Positions 15,258 to 23,437 of a DNA stretch of 59,064 nucleotides are shown here, in pieces. The stretch is from Natronospiraceae bacterium. Lineage in GTDB: Bacteria > Pseudomonadota > Gammaproteobacteria > Natronospirales > Natronospiraceae. Every line of letters begins with the position of its first letter. The first letter of the stretch is position 1. The DNA is taken from contig SLND01000040.1 in assembly GCA_007133205.1 (NCBI GenBank), positions 1 to 59,064 of the forward strand, in the 5' to 3' direction. A program made the translations under genes and the position numbers. The notes beneath the pieces were generated by a model. It made no database searches. It saw nothing but the letters and a program-made list of their open reading frames with translations, and had not been told where the DNA came from.

Positions 15258-16673
15258 TCAGGGAGTCCGCTCCAGTACCCGCGGCTCGCCGTCGCCATCA
15301 ATGGTCTCCAGCCGGATCGGTCGACGCCAGACCTCCTGGACATAGTCCAGAACCCGTGCAGCACGTTTCAGGTCCAGTCCACGCCCATCGATGGCGTGCT
15401 CATGACCCAGCAGGAGACTGCCGTCCATGGTCATGTCCAGGACCCGGACACGGGGTGCCCCGAAGTTGAATTTGGGGGCCAGAATCTGTTCCCTGATCCG
15501 GTCGATATCCATGCTGTCGATGCTGTACTGGATTCGACGGCCGGCCAGTTCCTTGCGCTTGTAACTGAACAACTTGAGCTCCCGCGCCAGCGGTTCATCC
15601 AGGTAGTTGCGGACGAAACTGAAATCATCGTCCTGGCGGCGGATTTCCATGGCCTTTTCGAGGCCGTGCGTTTCGATGATGTGTTCCCAGATCACGAAAC
15701 CAAGATGATAGGGATTGATCTGGAGCGACAGCTTCTGTTCATCACCGAAGGGGCGCACCACGCTGGAGTGGGTCCGGATTGCATCCAGGTAGAGTTCGTG
15801 GGGCAGAAAATCCGCCTCCCGGAGCAGCCGTGCATGCCAGTAGCTCGCCCAGCCTTCGTTCATGATCTGGCAGGCAAAGACCGGATAGAAGTAGAAGGAT
15901 TCCTCGCGCACGTCGAGGAAGATATCCCGTTCCCAGTCTTCCATGTCCGGGGCGTACCGGGCAATGAACCACAACAGGTCATTTTCCGGATGGGGCGGAC
16001 ATGAGGCGGGACTGTGTTCAGTTGTTTCTTCCAGCGTGTTTTCTCCGGGCAGGCGGGCGTACTTGTCCCCGAAACCACCCCCGGACGATGGCGCCGGTGT
16101 CCCTTCCTGCTTTTCCGCCCTGGACGAATAGGGCTGGCGGTGGAGGCCGCGGTGAATATGGACATGAGGTTCCAGTGCCAGCGCGGCATCGAGTACCGCT
16201 TCGACCCGTTCCTGCCCATGCGTATCGAGTGCGCCCTGGATCCGGTGCGCCCGTTCCGCGGCCTGTTCCACCACGTTCCAGCCCACCTGTTCCTGCATGC
16301 TCACGAACAGCTCATTGCAGCGGGAAAAATCGGCGTGTCCCAGCACGTGTGCGGTGACCAGGGCATTCTCGGCCAGTGCGTTTTCTTCCACCAGGTAGGC
16401 CCGATTCGGATTGCCGGGGAAGACGACTTCGAAGATCTTTGAATGCCCCATTCGGTGTTGAATGTGCTGGTAGATATAGCGCACGCCGAAGGACCAGTGG
16501 GGCATCCTTACGGGTAGACCATAGACGGCGACTTCCATCATGAAGCTGCCTGGAACGAGCTCATAATCGACGGGGTGAAACTGCAAGCCCGCCTCCCGGG
16601 CCATGGCCTCGAACTCCTTGCCATACCGGCTCAGCGTTTCGTGCTGATGCTCGTGATTGCAGCAGTCAGTCAT
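15258..16673 (-). CDS. SpoVR family protein
   Basis: The 471-residue protein is a complete SpoVR/YcgB homologue. Its biochemical role is unknown, but in Proteobacteria it is almost always coded with PrkA and a YeaH-type VWA protein, and the trio is linked to stationary-phase and stress responses. Recognisable features are the N-terminal FEAMAREAGLQFHPVDYELVP, the conserved WSFGVRYIYQHIQHRMGHSKIFEVVFPGNP, NEGWASYWHARLL, INPYHLGFVIWEHI and the C-terminal LHA-like stretch. The ATG at 16673 has GAGGAG seven bases upstream and overlaps the yeaH end by eight bases; ATG 16679 is the alternative. It is the last gene of the operon and is convergent with the EamA transporter across the repeat element. 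Confidence 0.93.
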   Translation of the reverse strand: MTDCCNHEHQHETLSRYGKEFEAMAREAGLQFHPVDYELVPGSFMMEVAVYGLPVRMPHWSFGVRYIYQHIQHRMGHSKIFEVVFPGNPNRAYLVEENALAENALVTAHVLGHADFSRCNELFVSMQEQVGWNVVEQAAERAHRIQGALDTHGQERVEAVLDAALALEPHVHIHRGLHRQPYSSRAEKQEGTPAPSSGGGFGDKYARLPGENTLEETTEHSPASCPPHPENDLLWFIARYAPDMEDWERDIFLDVREESFYFYPVFACQIMNEGWASYWHARLLREADFLPHELYLDAIRTHSSVVRPFGDEQKLSLQINPYHLGFVIWEHIIETHGLEKAMEIRRQDDDFSFVRNYLDEPLARELKLFSYKRKELAGRRIQYSIDSMDIDRIREQILAPKFNFGAPRVRVLDMTMDGSLLLGHEHAIDGRGLDLKRAARVLDYVQEVWRRPIRLETIDGDGEPRVLERTP

Positions 16674-17883
16674 GGGCATGCTCCTCTGCCTGGCCGCGGA
16701 ACAGTTCCTTGATGGCAGCAAGGAGGTCCTTGTTGCCGTGCAGCGTGAAGGAGTTGACCGGAAGGTCCAGAGATTTCAGGGAGCGAAAAACCCGTCCCAT
16801 GGGGGATTTCCCCTGCTCGAGATGATTGTTGGGTGTCTCGATGAAACCGATGAAGTTCACCGTCTCGCACAGGCGCATCAAGACTTCACGTGCAGCGTCC
16901 TGGTCATCACCGAAGTTGTCGCCGTCGGATGCATAGAAGACGTATTGATTGTATTTCGAGACCGGAAACCGGTCTTCCAGAATTTCCTCCACCTTTCGAA
17001 AGGCTGTGGACGAGACCGTTCCGCCTGTCGCCCGCACACTGAAGAATTCTTCCTCGGAAAATTCCCAGGCCTCATTGGTGTGGGCGACGAATACCGTCTG
17101 CAAATGCCGGTAACGGCGGCGCAGGCCCTGAAGGGCCCAGAAGAAAAAAGCCTTGGCCAGTTGGCGGCGGAATTCATCCATGCTTGCCGACACATCAAGC
17201 ACCAGCGCCACCACCGCATTCGTGGAGGGCGAACGCCTTTGTGTGAGCTGACGGTAACGCAGATCCTCGTTCGTGAAGGGTGGTGCATCTTCTCGAGTGG
17301 CCCGGCGCTTGATGGCTTCGCGCATGGTGCGGCGACGATCGAGCAGGGCCCGGGGGCCGGTCTTGCCCCAGCCTTCCTTCCTGTATTGATCTTCCGAGAG
17401 GCTCTCGGAGCGTCTGGGCTTGAGGTCAGGGAGAGCGAGTTCCTCCCATAGCCAGTCGACGATGTCATCGACCTGCAGTTCGACCACGAACTCCAGTTCT
17501 CCTTCGCCGCTGCCGCCTTCGCTGCCCGCCTCTCCCTGGCCGGGACGAGCCGGCTGCTGCAGGACATCCCCTTCATCGACCTCGCCCTGTCCGACCCCGG
17601 ATTGCTCCTTTTCATCGCGCAGCCGGAATCGGGCATGCTCCATGAGTTTGACCGGAACCCGCACCGAGCGAGTACCGTCCGGTCGGGTGAGCAGGTCACT
17701 GCCCGTTACCAGGGTAGACAGCTGGTCGCGAACACTGTCGCGGACCTTCTGGTTGTGTCGAAGCCAATCACGGGCGCCCCGGGAGAACAGTTCATACCAA
17801 TGGCGTTCCGCAGCCAGTCGGGTGGGACCGTCCTGACCGGGCGCATCACCGGAACCATTGCCCTTGCGGTCCCTGTCGGCCAT
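16666..17883 (-). CDS. yeaH: YeaH/YhbH family VWA-like protein (DUF444)
   Basis: The 405-residue protein belongs to the DUF444 family (UPF0229, YeaH in E. coli). It has a Ser/Gly-rich acidic linker (about residues 93-130). A von Willebrand A-like domain follows, with the metal-ion-dependent adhesion motif D-V-S-A-S at 230-234, preceded by the hydrophobic strand NAVVALVLD. The middle part LLDRRRTMREAIKRRA is typical of the family. It is probably a partner or substrate of the PrkA kinase. It lies six bases after prkA and overlaps spoVR, and is therefore cotranscribed with both. Confidence 0.93.
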   Translation of the reverse strand: MADRDRKGNGSGDAPGQDGPTRLAAERHWYELFSRGARDWLRHNQKVRDSVRDQLSTLVTGSDLLTRPDGTRSVRVPVKLMEHARFRLRDEKEQSGVGQGEVDEGDVLQQPARPGQGEAGSEGGSGEGELEFVVELQVDDIVDWLWEELALPDLKPRRSESLSEDQYRKEGWGKTGPRALLDRRRTMREAIKRRATREDAPPFTNEDLRYRQLTQRRSPSTNAVVALVLDVSASMDEFRRQLAKAFFFWALQGLRRRYRHLQTVFVAHTNEAWEFSEEEFFSVRATGGTVSSTAFRKVEEILEDRFPVSKYNQYVFYASDGDNFGDDQDAAREVLMRLCETVNFIGFIETPNNHLEQGKSPMGRVFRSLKSLDLPVNSFTLHGNKDLLAAIKELFRGQAEEHAHD

Positions 17884-17889
17884 CAGACA

Positions 17890-19845
17890 TCACTCCTGAG
17901 AGAGCAGGGTGGTGACGTAATTGAGCGCTTCCCGGGCAGAATGATCGTCATATCCATATTCCTCGACGAGCCTTTCGGCCACGGCCGAAATCTTCCTGCG
18001 TGATTCCTCGTCCGGGCGTGACCGGGAGGTCACCAGGCGGAGCACATCGCGGCGTTCCTCGAACAGATATTGCTGGATCGCCTCGTGAAGCCGGGTATGG
18101 CTGTCAAGAGTGAATCGCTCGCCCCGTTTGAAGGTGCTCATGGCCTTGCGGACGACTTCCTGGCGGAAGGACTGCTTGCCGGAGTCCGAGACATGTATCT
18201 TTTCCTCCACACTGCGGAGGAAACGCTCGTCCGGGTCTCGCTCTTCCTCGGTGATCGGATCGGTGACCTTGCGTTGATCCAGTACCGCCTCGACCTCATC
18301 GAGGTATTTGTCGAGCAGTTCCTGGGCTTCATCCTCGAATGAGACAAAGAGTGCCTTGTGGACATCATCCTTGACCCAGCGGTTGTAGAAGTCCTTTCGC
18401 GCCGTGACCAGGAAATCGACCCAGGTTTTCTTCTGCTTGCTGTCCATGCGGGCATCGGATTCAATCGCATCCTTCAGTGCGAGCAATACCTCCATGCTGG
18501 TCAGGCTCTTGCGGTCAGCCCGGGAGATGGCCCCGGCGAGGGCGTTGACCACGAAACGGGGACTGACGCCGTCCATGCCTTCGTCCGGGCTTTCGTCCCG
18601 AATCTTCTGGATTTCGCCCTCATTGATGCCTTCCACCGATTCGCCCGCATAGAGGCGGACCTTGCGCGGGAAATCCACATTCTCACGGTCGGATTCCCGC
18701 AAACGGGTCAGGACGGAGAAAACGGCGGCGACCCGCAGTGCGTGGGGATCCAGATGGACTTCACGGAAACTGGGTGTGGTCGAAATGAGCTTGCGGTAAA
18801 TGCGGGCTTCTTCGCGGTAGTTGAGCGAGTAGGGCACCTGAACAATCACCATGCGGTCAAGCAGGGCCTCGTTCTCCTTCTCCTGGAGGAATTTCCGGAA
18901 TTCCTCGAGATTGGTGTGTGCAACGATGGATTCATCGAGATGAATCAGCGGGAAGCGGGAAACCTTGACGTTCTTCTCCTGGGTGAGGGTCAAGAGCAGA
19001 TAAAGGAATTCCCGCTTGACCTTGAGGATTTCAATCATTTCCAGCATGCCGCGGTTTGCCGCATACACCGCGCCTGACCAGGACCAGGTGCGTGGGTCGC
19101 CCTCATCTCCGTACTCGGGTACCTTGGCCAGGTCGACCGAACCCACCAGGTCGGCAATATCTGCCGTAGTCGGATCATGTGGTGCGTAAGTACCGACTCC
19201 GCAACGGGCTGCCTCGCTGATGAAGATACGTTCCACCGGCATCTTCATGAAGTCGCCGCCGTATTCTTCTTCCAGCAGTTTCTGGGTATAGGGTGAAAGC
19301 TCCCCTTCGATCTCCACACCATAGGTATCGCGGAATTCGGCGCGTTTTGTATGAGGGATCAGCAACAGGGGGCTTTCATGGATGGGGCTGTCCTTGATGG
19401 CGTACATCGCGCCTTCATCCGTATGGCTGTAGGCTTCCATGCCGCGCTTGAGCAGTGTCACCAGGCTGGATTTGCCACCGGAGGGTGGGCCGAGAAGAAG
19501 GAATAGCCGGCGGCCTACCTCGGAGCCCTCACTGGCGGCCTTGAAATAATTCGCGACTCTTTCCAGAGCCTCATCCACTCCGAAAAGATCTTCGGAAAAT
19601 AATTTGTACCGTGTGACCGGCGTGGGGTTTTCAACAATGTCGCGGCCGTACCAGCAGAGCATGTCCCAGATGTACTGGTGCGCGGTACGGGCATGCTGCT
19701 CCGGATGTTTGCTGAAGACCTCGTTGAGATATTGATGAAAACTGCCTTCCCAGCGGGACTGTCGATGGTCGTAGGTGAATTCCTTCAGTGAATCGACAAA
19801 GCCCCGATGGTTCTTGCCCTCACCCTCTGTTCGTCTGTCGCTCAT
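17890..19845 (-). CDS. prkA: PrkA family serine protein kinase
   Basis: PrkA (YeaG in E. coli) combines a AAA+ ATPase domain and a C-terminal kinase-like domain. The 651-residue length is normal. The Walker A motif GPPSGGKS is at 119-126. The family-specific stretches HDPTTADIADLVGSVDL, WSGAVYAANRGMLEMIEILK and FPLIHLDESIVAHTNLEEFRKF are present. The ATG at 19845 is preceded by GAGGTGG; a start 12 codons earlier lacks support. First gene of the prkA-yeaH-spoVR operon. A possible extracytoplasmic-stress (sigma-E-like) promoter lies about 85 bases upstream, which would fit the operon's role in stress survival. Confidence 0.95.
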   Translation of the reverse strand: MSDRRTEGEGKNHRGFVDSLKEFTYDHRQSRWEGSFHQYLNEVFSKHPEQHARTAHQYIWDMLCWYGRDIVENPTPVTRYKLFSEDLFGVDEALERVANYFKAASEGSEVGRRLFLLLGPPSGGKSSLVTLLKRGMEAYSHTDEGAMYAIKDSPIHESPLLLIPHTKRAEFRDTYGVEIEGELSPYTQKLLEEEYGGDFMKMPVERIFISEAARCGVGTYAPHDPTTADIADLVGSVDLAKVPEYGDEGDPRTWSWSGAVYAANRGMLEMIEILKVKREFLYLLLTLTQEKNVKVSRFPLIHLDESIVAHTNLEEFRKFLQEKENEALLDRMVIVQVPYSLNYREEARIYRKLISTTPSFREVHLDPHALRVAAVFSVLTRLRESDRENVDFPRKVRLYAGESVEGINEGEIQKIRDESPDEGMDGVSPRFVVNALAGAISRADRKSLTSMEVLLALKDAIESDARMDSKQKKTWVDFLVTARKDFYNRWVKDDVHKALFVSFEDEAQELLDKYLDEVEAVLDQRKVTDPITEEERDPDERFLRSVEEKIHVSDSGKQSFRQEVVRKAMSTFKRGERFTLDSHTRLHEAIQQYLFEERRDVLRLVTSRSRPDEESRRKISAVAERLVEEYGYDDHSAREALNYVTTLLSQE

Positions 19846-19929
19846 CTTGCCACCTCGTGCCCCTTTCGCGGACCGGTCCATCCGGTGCTCAGCCAGAAGG
19901 CGGCCCGGATGTATGGGAGTTCACGAAGT

Positions 19930-19958
19930 TAGAGTCGATGGATTGACGGGCGGTTCCA
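19930..19958 (-). promoter_or_regulatory. Possible sigma-E-like promoter of prkA operon
   Basis: Read on the minus strand, GGAACCG (from 19958) is followed after 16 bases by CTCTAA (ending 19930). This resembles the sigma-E consensus GGAACTT / GTCTAA with normal spacing, and would leave a 5' leader of about 75-80 bases before prkA. A single pattern match in GC-rich DNA is weak evidence. The rest of the 230-bp gap (19846-20075) holds nothing else recognised. Confidence 0.3.
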
Positions 19959-20075
19959 ATATTATTTGCGTGGGAAGTCATATGCGCAGGGACGGGCGGC
20001 GCGCCCGTGGGGGACGGACCCGGGGCGGGGTTCCGGGGCACCTTCCGGGGGAGGTCTGCTGTCCCTGGGATCAGG

Positions 20076-21260
20076 CTAGCGGGCGGCTGCCCTGGCCCGG
20101 CCCGAGGCCCAGTCCTGGAGGCGTTCGGCAGCCTCATCCAGGGTGGCGTCTTCCCGGGCAAAGCAGAAACGAGCGAGTGATTCTCCCTCGGTACCGCGGA
20201 AAAAGGCGCTGCCGGGAATACTCGCGATTCCGGCCTCTTCCAGGAGCTTCATGGAGGCTTCCCGGGAGGTCTCGCAGCCGAGCGGCCTGATGTCGGCAAG
20301 GACATAATAGGCGCCTTCCGGGATTCGGGGTTCCAGTCCGGCCTCGCGCAGAGCGGCGCAGAAGCGGTCACGCTTTTGCTGGTAATCGCGGGCCAGACCC
20401 GCATAGAAATCGGCCTCCAGGCCAGCGAGGCCGTCCGCCACTGCGTACTGGAGCGGCGAGGGTGCACAGACGTAGTAAAGGTCGTTGGTCAGGCCGATGG
20501 GTCCCGCCAGCTCCCGGTGGGCGGCCAGGTAGCCGATGCGCCAGCCCGTGATGGAGAAGGTCTTGGAGTAGCCACTGATGGTCACCGTGCGTTCCCACAT
20601 GCCGGGCAGGGTGGCCATGCTGATGTGTTCGTGCCCGTCGTAGAGGAAATACTCGTAGATCTCGTCGGTGATGCAGAGCAGGTTGTGGCGCTGACAGATC
20701 TCGGCAATGGTTTCCATTTCCTTGCGGCTGAAAACCCGGCCGGAGGGGTTTCCGGGCGTGTTGACCACCACCGCCCGGGCACCGCGGGCCGCGTCTTCCA
20801 GTCGTTCGGCATCAAGGGCCAGGGTGGTCGGATCCAGGGGGACGAATTCCGGTTCCAGGCCCGCAACCACTGCAGTGTTCAGGTGGTAGCCATAGTAGGG
20901 CTCGAGCAGCAGAATCCGGTCCCCGGGGTTGCACAGGGCCATCAGGGTGGCGGCAAAGGCCCCCGTACTGCCGATGGTTACCACCACTTCGGATTCCGGG
21001 TCGACCTGCATGCCGTTGTCCCGGGCCATCTTGTCGGCCAGGGCCTGGCGCAGGCGTCCGATCCCGTCAAAGCGGGTATAGAGATTGGCGCCCCGGTCGA
21101 TTGCCGGTTTCACGCGCTCGGTCACGGCAGTCGGGGGCGGGGTATCGCAGATACCCTGGCCGAGATTGATCCCGCCCAGTTCGACGCAACGCTGGGACAT
21201 GGCGCGGATGTCGGACTGGACGAGCCTGGCGATTCGTTGACTGCGAATGGGATCCAGCAT
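20076..21260 (-). CDS. Pyridoxal-phosphate aminotransferase (class I/II)
   Basis: The 394-residue enzyme is a fold-type I aminotransferase close to the kynurenine/methionine and aspartate-like group. The PLP Lys is Lys233 in SGYSKTFSITGWRIGY. Other conserved parts are LGQGICDTPPP near residue 33, TIGSTGAFAATLMAL near residue 95, VVNTPGNPSGRVFS near residue 165 and ITDEIYEYFLYDG near 197 (the PLP-binding Asp/Tyr). The ATG at 21260 has GAGG eight bases upstream. The substrate is not determined; methionine, glutamine or aromatic amino acids are all possible for this group. It is on the same strand as the sugar dehydrogenase gene upstream (69-bp gap). Confidence 0.88.
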   Translation of the reverse strand: MLDPIRSQRIARLVQSDIRAMSQRCVELGGINLGQGICDTPPPTAVTERVKPAIDRGANLYTRFDGIGRLRQALADKMARDNGMQVDPESEVVVTIGSTGAFAATLMALCNPGDRILLLEPYYGYHLNTAVVAGLEPEFVPLDPTTLALDAERLEDAARGARAVVVNTPGNPSGRVFSRKEMETIAEICQRHNLLCITDEIYEYFLYDGHEHISMATLPGMWERTVTISGYSKTFSITGWRIGYLAAHRELAGPIGLTNDLYYVCAPSPLQYAVADGLAGLEADFYAGLARDYQQKRDRFCAALREAGLEPRIPEGAYYVLADIRPLGCETSREASMKLLEEAGIASIPGSAFFRGTEGESLARFCFAREDATLDEAAERLQDWASGRARAAAR

Positions 21261-21329
21261 GGGTCTTGCCTCGCTTGAATGCTTGCGCCTCACCCCGATG
21301 GTATCACCGGGGCAGGCCGCCACTCACGA

Positions 21330-22445
21330 TCACTCACCGGCGGGGGAGACCCGAATCAATTCTCCATCGGAATGATCGGTGAGCAGATAGATGTTCCCGT
21401 TGGGGCCGGTCCGCACATCCCGGATCCGGCGATCCAGGGACTCGAACAGGGCCTCTTCGGCCACCACCTCGTCTCCCTCGAGTTTCAGCCGGCGCACGGT
21501 GCGCCCGACCAGGCCCGACACCAGCAGATGGCCGTCCCATTCCGGAAATGCATCGCCGCGATACAGGCTCATTCCCGAGGGCGCGATGGCGGGTGTCCAG
21601 ACGTGGACGGGGCCGACCATGCCGGGATATTCCCGGTAGGGCGTGACCCGTGCCCCGGTATAGTCGACACCCTGAGTGATCACCGGCCAGCCATAATTCT
21701 TCCCCGCCTCGAGCAGATTCAGTTCATCACCGCCCCGTGGCCCGTGCTCATGCTGCCAAAGCCGCCCGGTTTCCGGGTCATGGACCAGGCCCTGGCTATT
21801 GCGGTGGCCGTGGCTGAATATTTCGGGACGAGCCTTGTCGTCGCCCACGTGGGGATTGTCTTCCGGGACCGAGCCATCGGGATGGATCCGCACGATACTG
21901 CCGGTGTGATTTTCCAGGCGCTGGGCATCCTCCCGGAAATTGAAACCGTCACCCAGCGTGATCAGCAGGGTCTCGTCCGGCAGGAAGCGCATGCGACCGC
22001 CATAGTGGGCAGAGGTGTCGCGCCCGGGCTCGGCCTGAAAGATCTTTTCGACGTCCCGCAGCTCGTGGTCCTCAAGCCTGGCCCGGTAGACCGTGGTTGC
22101 ATTGGCATTGCCATCGCCGCGTGCCATGGACAGCCACAAGAGCCGCGTTTCCGCGAAATCCGGGTCCACGAGCACTTCGAACAGACCGGCCTGGCTTCGG
22201 ACATGGGCTTCCGGAACGCCGTGCACCGCTTCCTCCATCAGCTCCCCGTCCGGGTCAAGGACGCGCAGCCGACCGGCACGTTCGGTCACGAGCATCCTTC
22301 CATCGTCAAGCCAGGCGAGCGACCAGGGATGTTCCAGCTCATCAGCAAGAATCTCGGTGTGATAATCCATTGCTGATGCCCAGGGTGGCTGGATGCAGAA
22401 AAAGAACACGGCGAGACACAGTCCGGCAAGTAGCTTGTGTATCAT
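21330..22445 (-). CDS. PQQ-dependent sugar dehydrogenase (soluble aldose dehydrogenase, YliI-like)
   Basis: The 371-residue protein begins with a signal peptide (hydrophobic residues 4-20, cleavage after A-S-A), so it works in the periplasm. The rest is a six-bladed beta-propeller of the glucose/sorbosone dehydrogenase family. Typical runs are HPWSLAWLDDGRMLVTERAGRLRVL, HYGGRMRFLPDETLLITLGDG and FSHGHRNSQGLVHDPETGRLWQHEHGPRGGDELN, which include the catalytic and PQQ-contacting residues of the E. coli YliI type. It would oxidise aldoses at C1. No PQQ synthesis genes are visible in the window. The ATG at 22445 places the signal peptide at the N-terminus. Confidence 0.9.
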   Translation of the reverse strand: MIHKLLAGLCLAVFFFCIQPPWASAMDYHTEILADELEHPWSLAWLDDGRMLVTERAGRLRVLDPDGELMEEAVHGVPEAHVRSQAGLFEVLVDPDFAETRLLWLSMARGDGNANATTVYRARLEDHELRDVEKIFQAEPGRDTSAHYGGRMRFLPDETLLITLGDGFNFREDAQRLENHTGSIVRIHPDGSVPEDNPHVGDDKARPEIFSHGHRNSQGLVHDPETGRLWQHEHGPRGGDELNLLEAGKNYGWPVITQGVDYTGARVTPYREYPGMVGPVHVWTPAIAPSGMSLYRGDAFPEWDGHLLVSGLVGRTVRRLKLEGDEVVAEEALFESLDRRIRDVRTGPNGNIYLLTDHSDGELIRVSPAGE

Positions 22446-22519
22446 GAGTGGCCTTGGTGTTTCTTTTGACTGTATGGTCAAGGGGCCCGCGTCTGGATAA
22501 CCGGTGCTGGAGTCATTCC

Positions 22520-22969
22520 ATGCTACGAACGCTTTTGGTAACGCTTGTGGCCTTGATTCTTGCTGTCCTGGTAACGACCATTCTCGGCTCTATCATACAG
22601 ACCCAGTTCAACCTGGGCTTTCTGCAGGCCCTGGACGTTGATATACCCTTCAGCACCCGTGTTCTCACTACCGGCCAGGATTTGCTCGGTTTTGCGCCTG
22701 CGTGGGCTGCGCTTGTAGCAGCTACCTTTGTGCCGGCGTTCCTGGTCGCCTGGCTTGCCAACTACCTGTTGCCGGTGGGGCCGGCCCTGCTGTATCCCCT
22801 CGCCGGTTTCTGCGGCATCGTGGCCGCCATCCTGCTGGTCAATGCAGCGCTTGGTCTTACACCCATTGCCGCGACTCGGTTGCTGTCCGGGCTCGTGAGC
22901 ATGGGGCTGGCCGGTGCTGTGGGAGGCTGGGTCTTCCACCGTTGCACCCGGCCCTGGACTGCTGGATGA
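22520..22969 (+). CDS. Small integral membrane protein, unknown
   Basis: The 149-residue protein has four predicted membrane segments: LLVTLVALILAVLVTTIL, an APAWAALVAATFVPAFLVAWLA segment, an LLYPLAGFCGIVAAILLVNAA segment and a C-terminal GLVSMGLAGAVGGW segment. No family was recognised. The ATG at 22520 has GGAG seven bases upstream; an earlier in-frame start would include sequence overlapping the divergent promoter region. A terminator-like hairpin follows it. Confidence 0.65.
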   Translation: MLRTLLVTLVALILAVLVTTILGSIIQTQFNLGFLQALDVDIPFSTRVLTTGQDLLGFAPAWAALVAATFVPAFLVAWLANYLLPVGPALLYPLAGFCGIVAAILLVNAALGLTPIAATRLLSGLVSMGLAGAVGGWVFHRCTRPWTAG

Positions 22970-23009
22970 ACCTGCCCTGATGGGAGAGGGGAGGCATGAG
23001 AGCGGGTGG

Positions 23010-23034
23010 AGCCGGCACACTGGGCCGGTTTTCT
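23010..23034 (+). terminator. Rho-independent terminator after the small membrane protein gene
   Basis: AGCCGGC pairs with GCCGGTT (one G-T wobble) around a short loop, followed directly by TTCT. It ends where the convergent lipoprotein gene begins (23033), so it serves the plus-strand gene at 22520-22969. Confidence 0.5.
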
Positions 23035-23392
23035 ACCAGCCTCTCCGCACGTCAAATCCGCGCCGTTTCATGCAGCGCTCGTAGGCTTTTACCATCTTGG
23101 TGTGGGTGATCTGTGCCTCCGCCAGTTGATGGGCGTTCCAGCTCCGCATTCTCGGGTCGGGATGGCCGGGGTGACTGAGACGTGGATCCTGTGATCTGGA
23201 GCCATAAGGCCCATAGGTATAGGGACCGTACCCATATGGTTGCCCCATGCGCATGCTCGGGTCGGTACGGCATTCGAAATCCGCCATCTGGAAGCTGGGT
23301 TTGGGCCGGGTGTCCTGGGCGGCACAGGCCGCCAGAAGTGCCGCGAGCGACAGGCTGATGGCCGTGCGTCTCATTGTCATTCTCAGGATCAT
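23033..23392 (-). CDS. Small lipoprotein, unknown function
   Basis: The 119-residue protein starts with a lipoprotein signal (basic N-terminus, hydrophobic residues 11-21, lipobox L-A-A-C with Cys23). The mature part has a Gly/Tyr/Pro-rich stretch (YGYGPYTYGPYG) followed by a helical tail with Cys and the basic end KRRGFDVRRGW. The ATG at 23392 has AGAGG seven bases upstream; a GTG two codons earlier and internal ATGs are alternatives. I do not recognise the family; it resembles many small glycine/tyrosine-rich envelope lipoproteins. Confidence 0.65.
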   Translation of the reverse strand: MILRMTMRRTAISLSLAALLAACAAQDTRPKPSFQMADFECRTDPSMRMGQPYGYGPYTYGPYGSRSQDPRLSHPGHPDPRMRSWNAHQLAEAQITHTKMVKAYERCMKRRGFDVRRGW

Positions 23393-23437
23393 GCGCACGC
23401 CTCTTACTGTTGCAACGGCCCGGCCAGGTCCGCCCCG

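Noticed and set aside
20376-22376. Two plus-strand open frames (300 and 365 codons) opposite the aminotransferase and sugar dehydrogenase
   Set aside because: Shadows of the minus-strand genes, without ribosome sites or domains.
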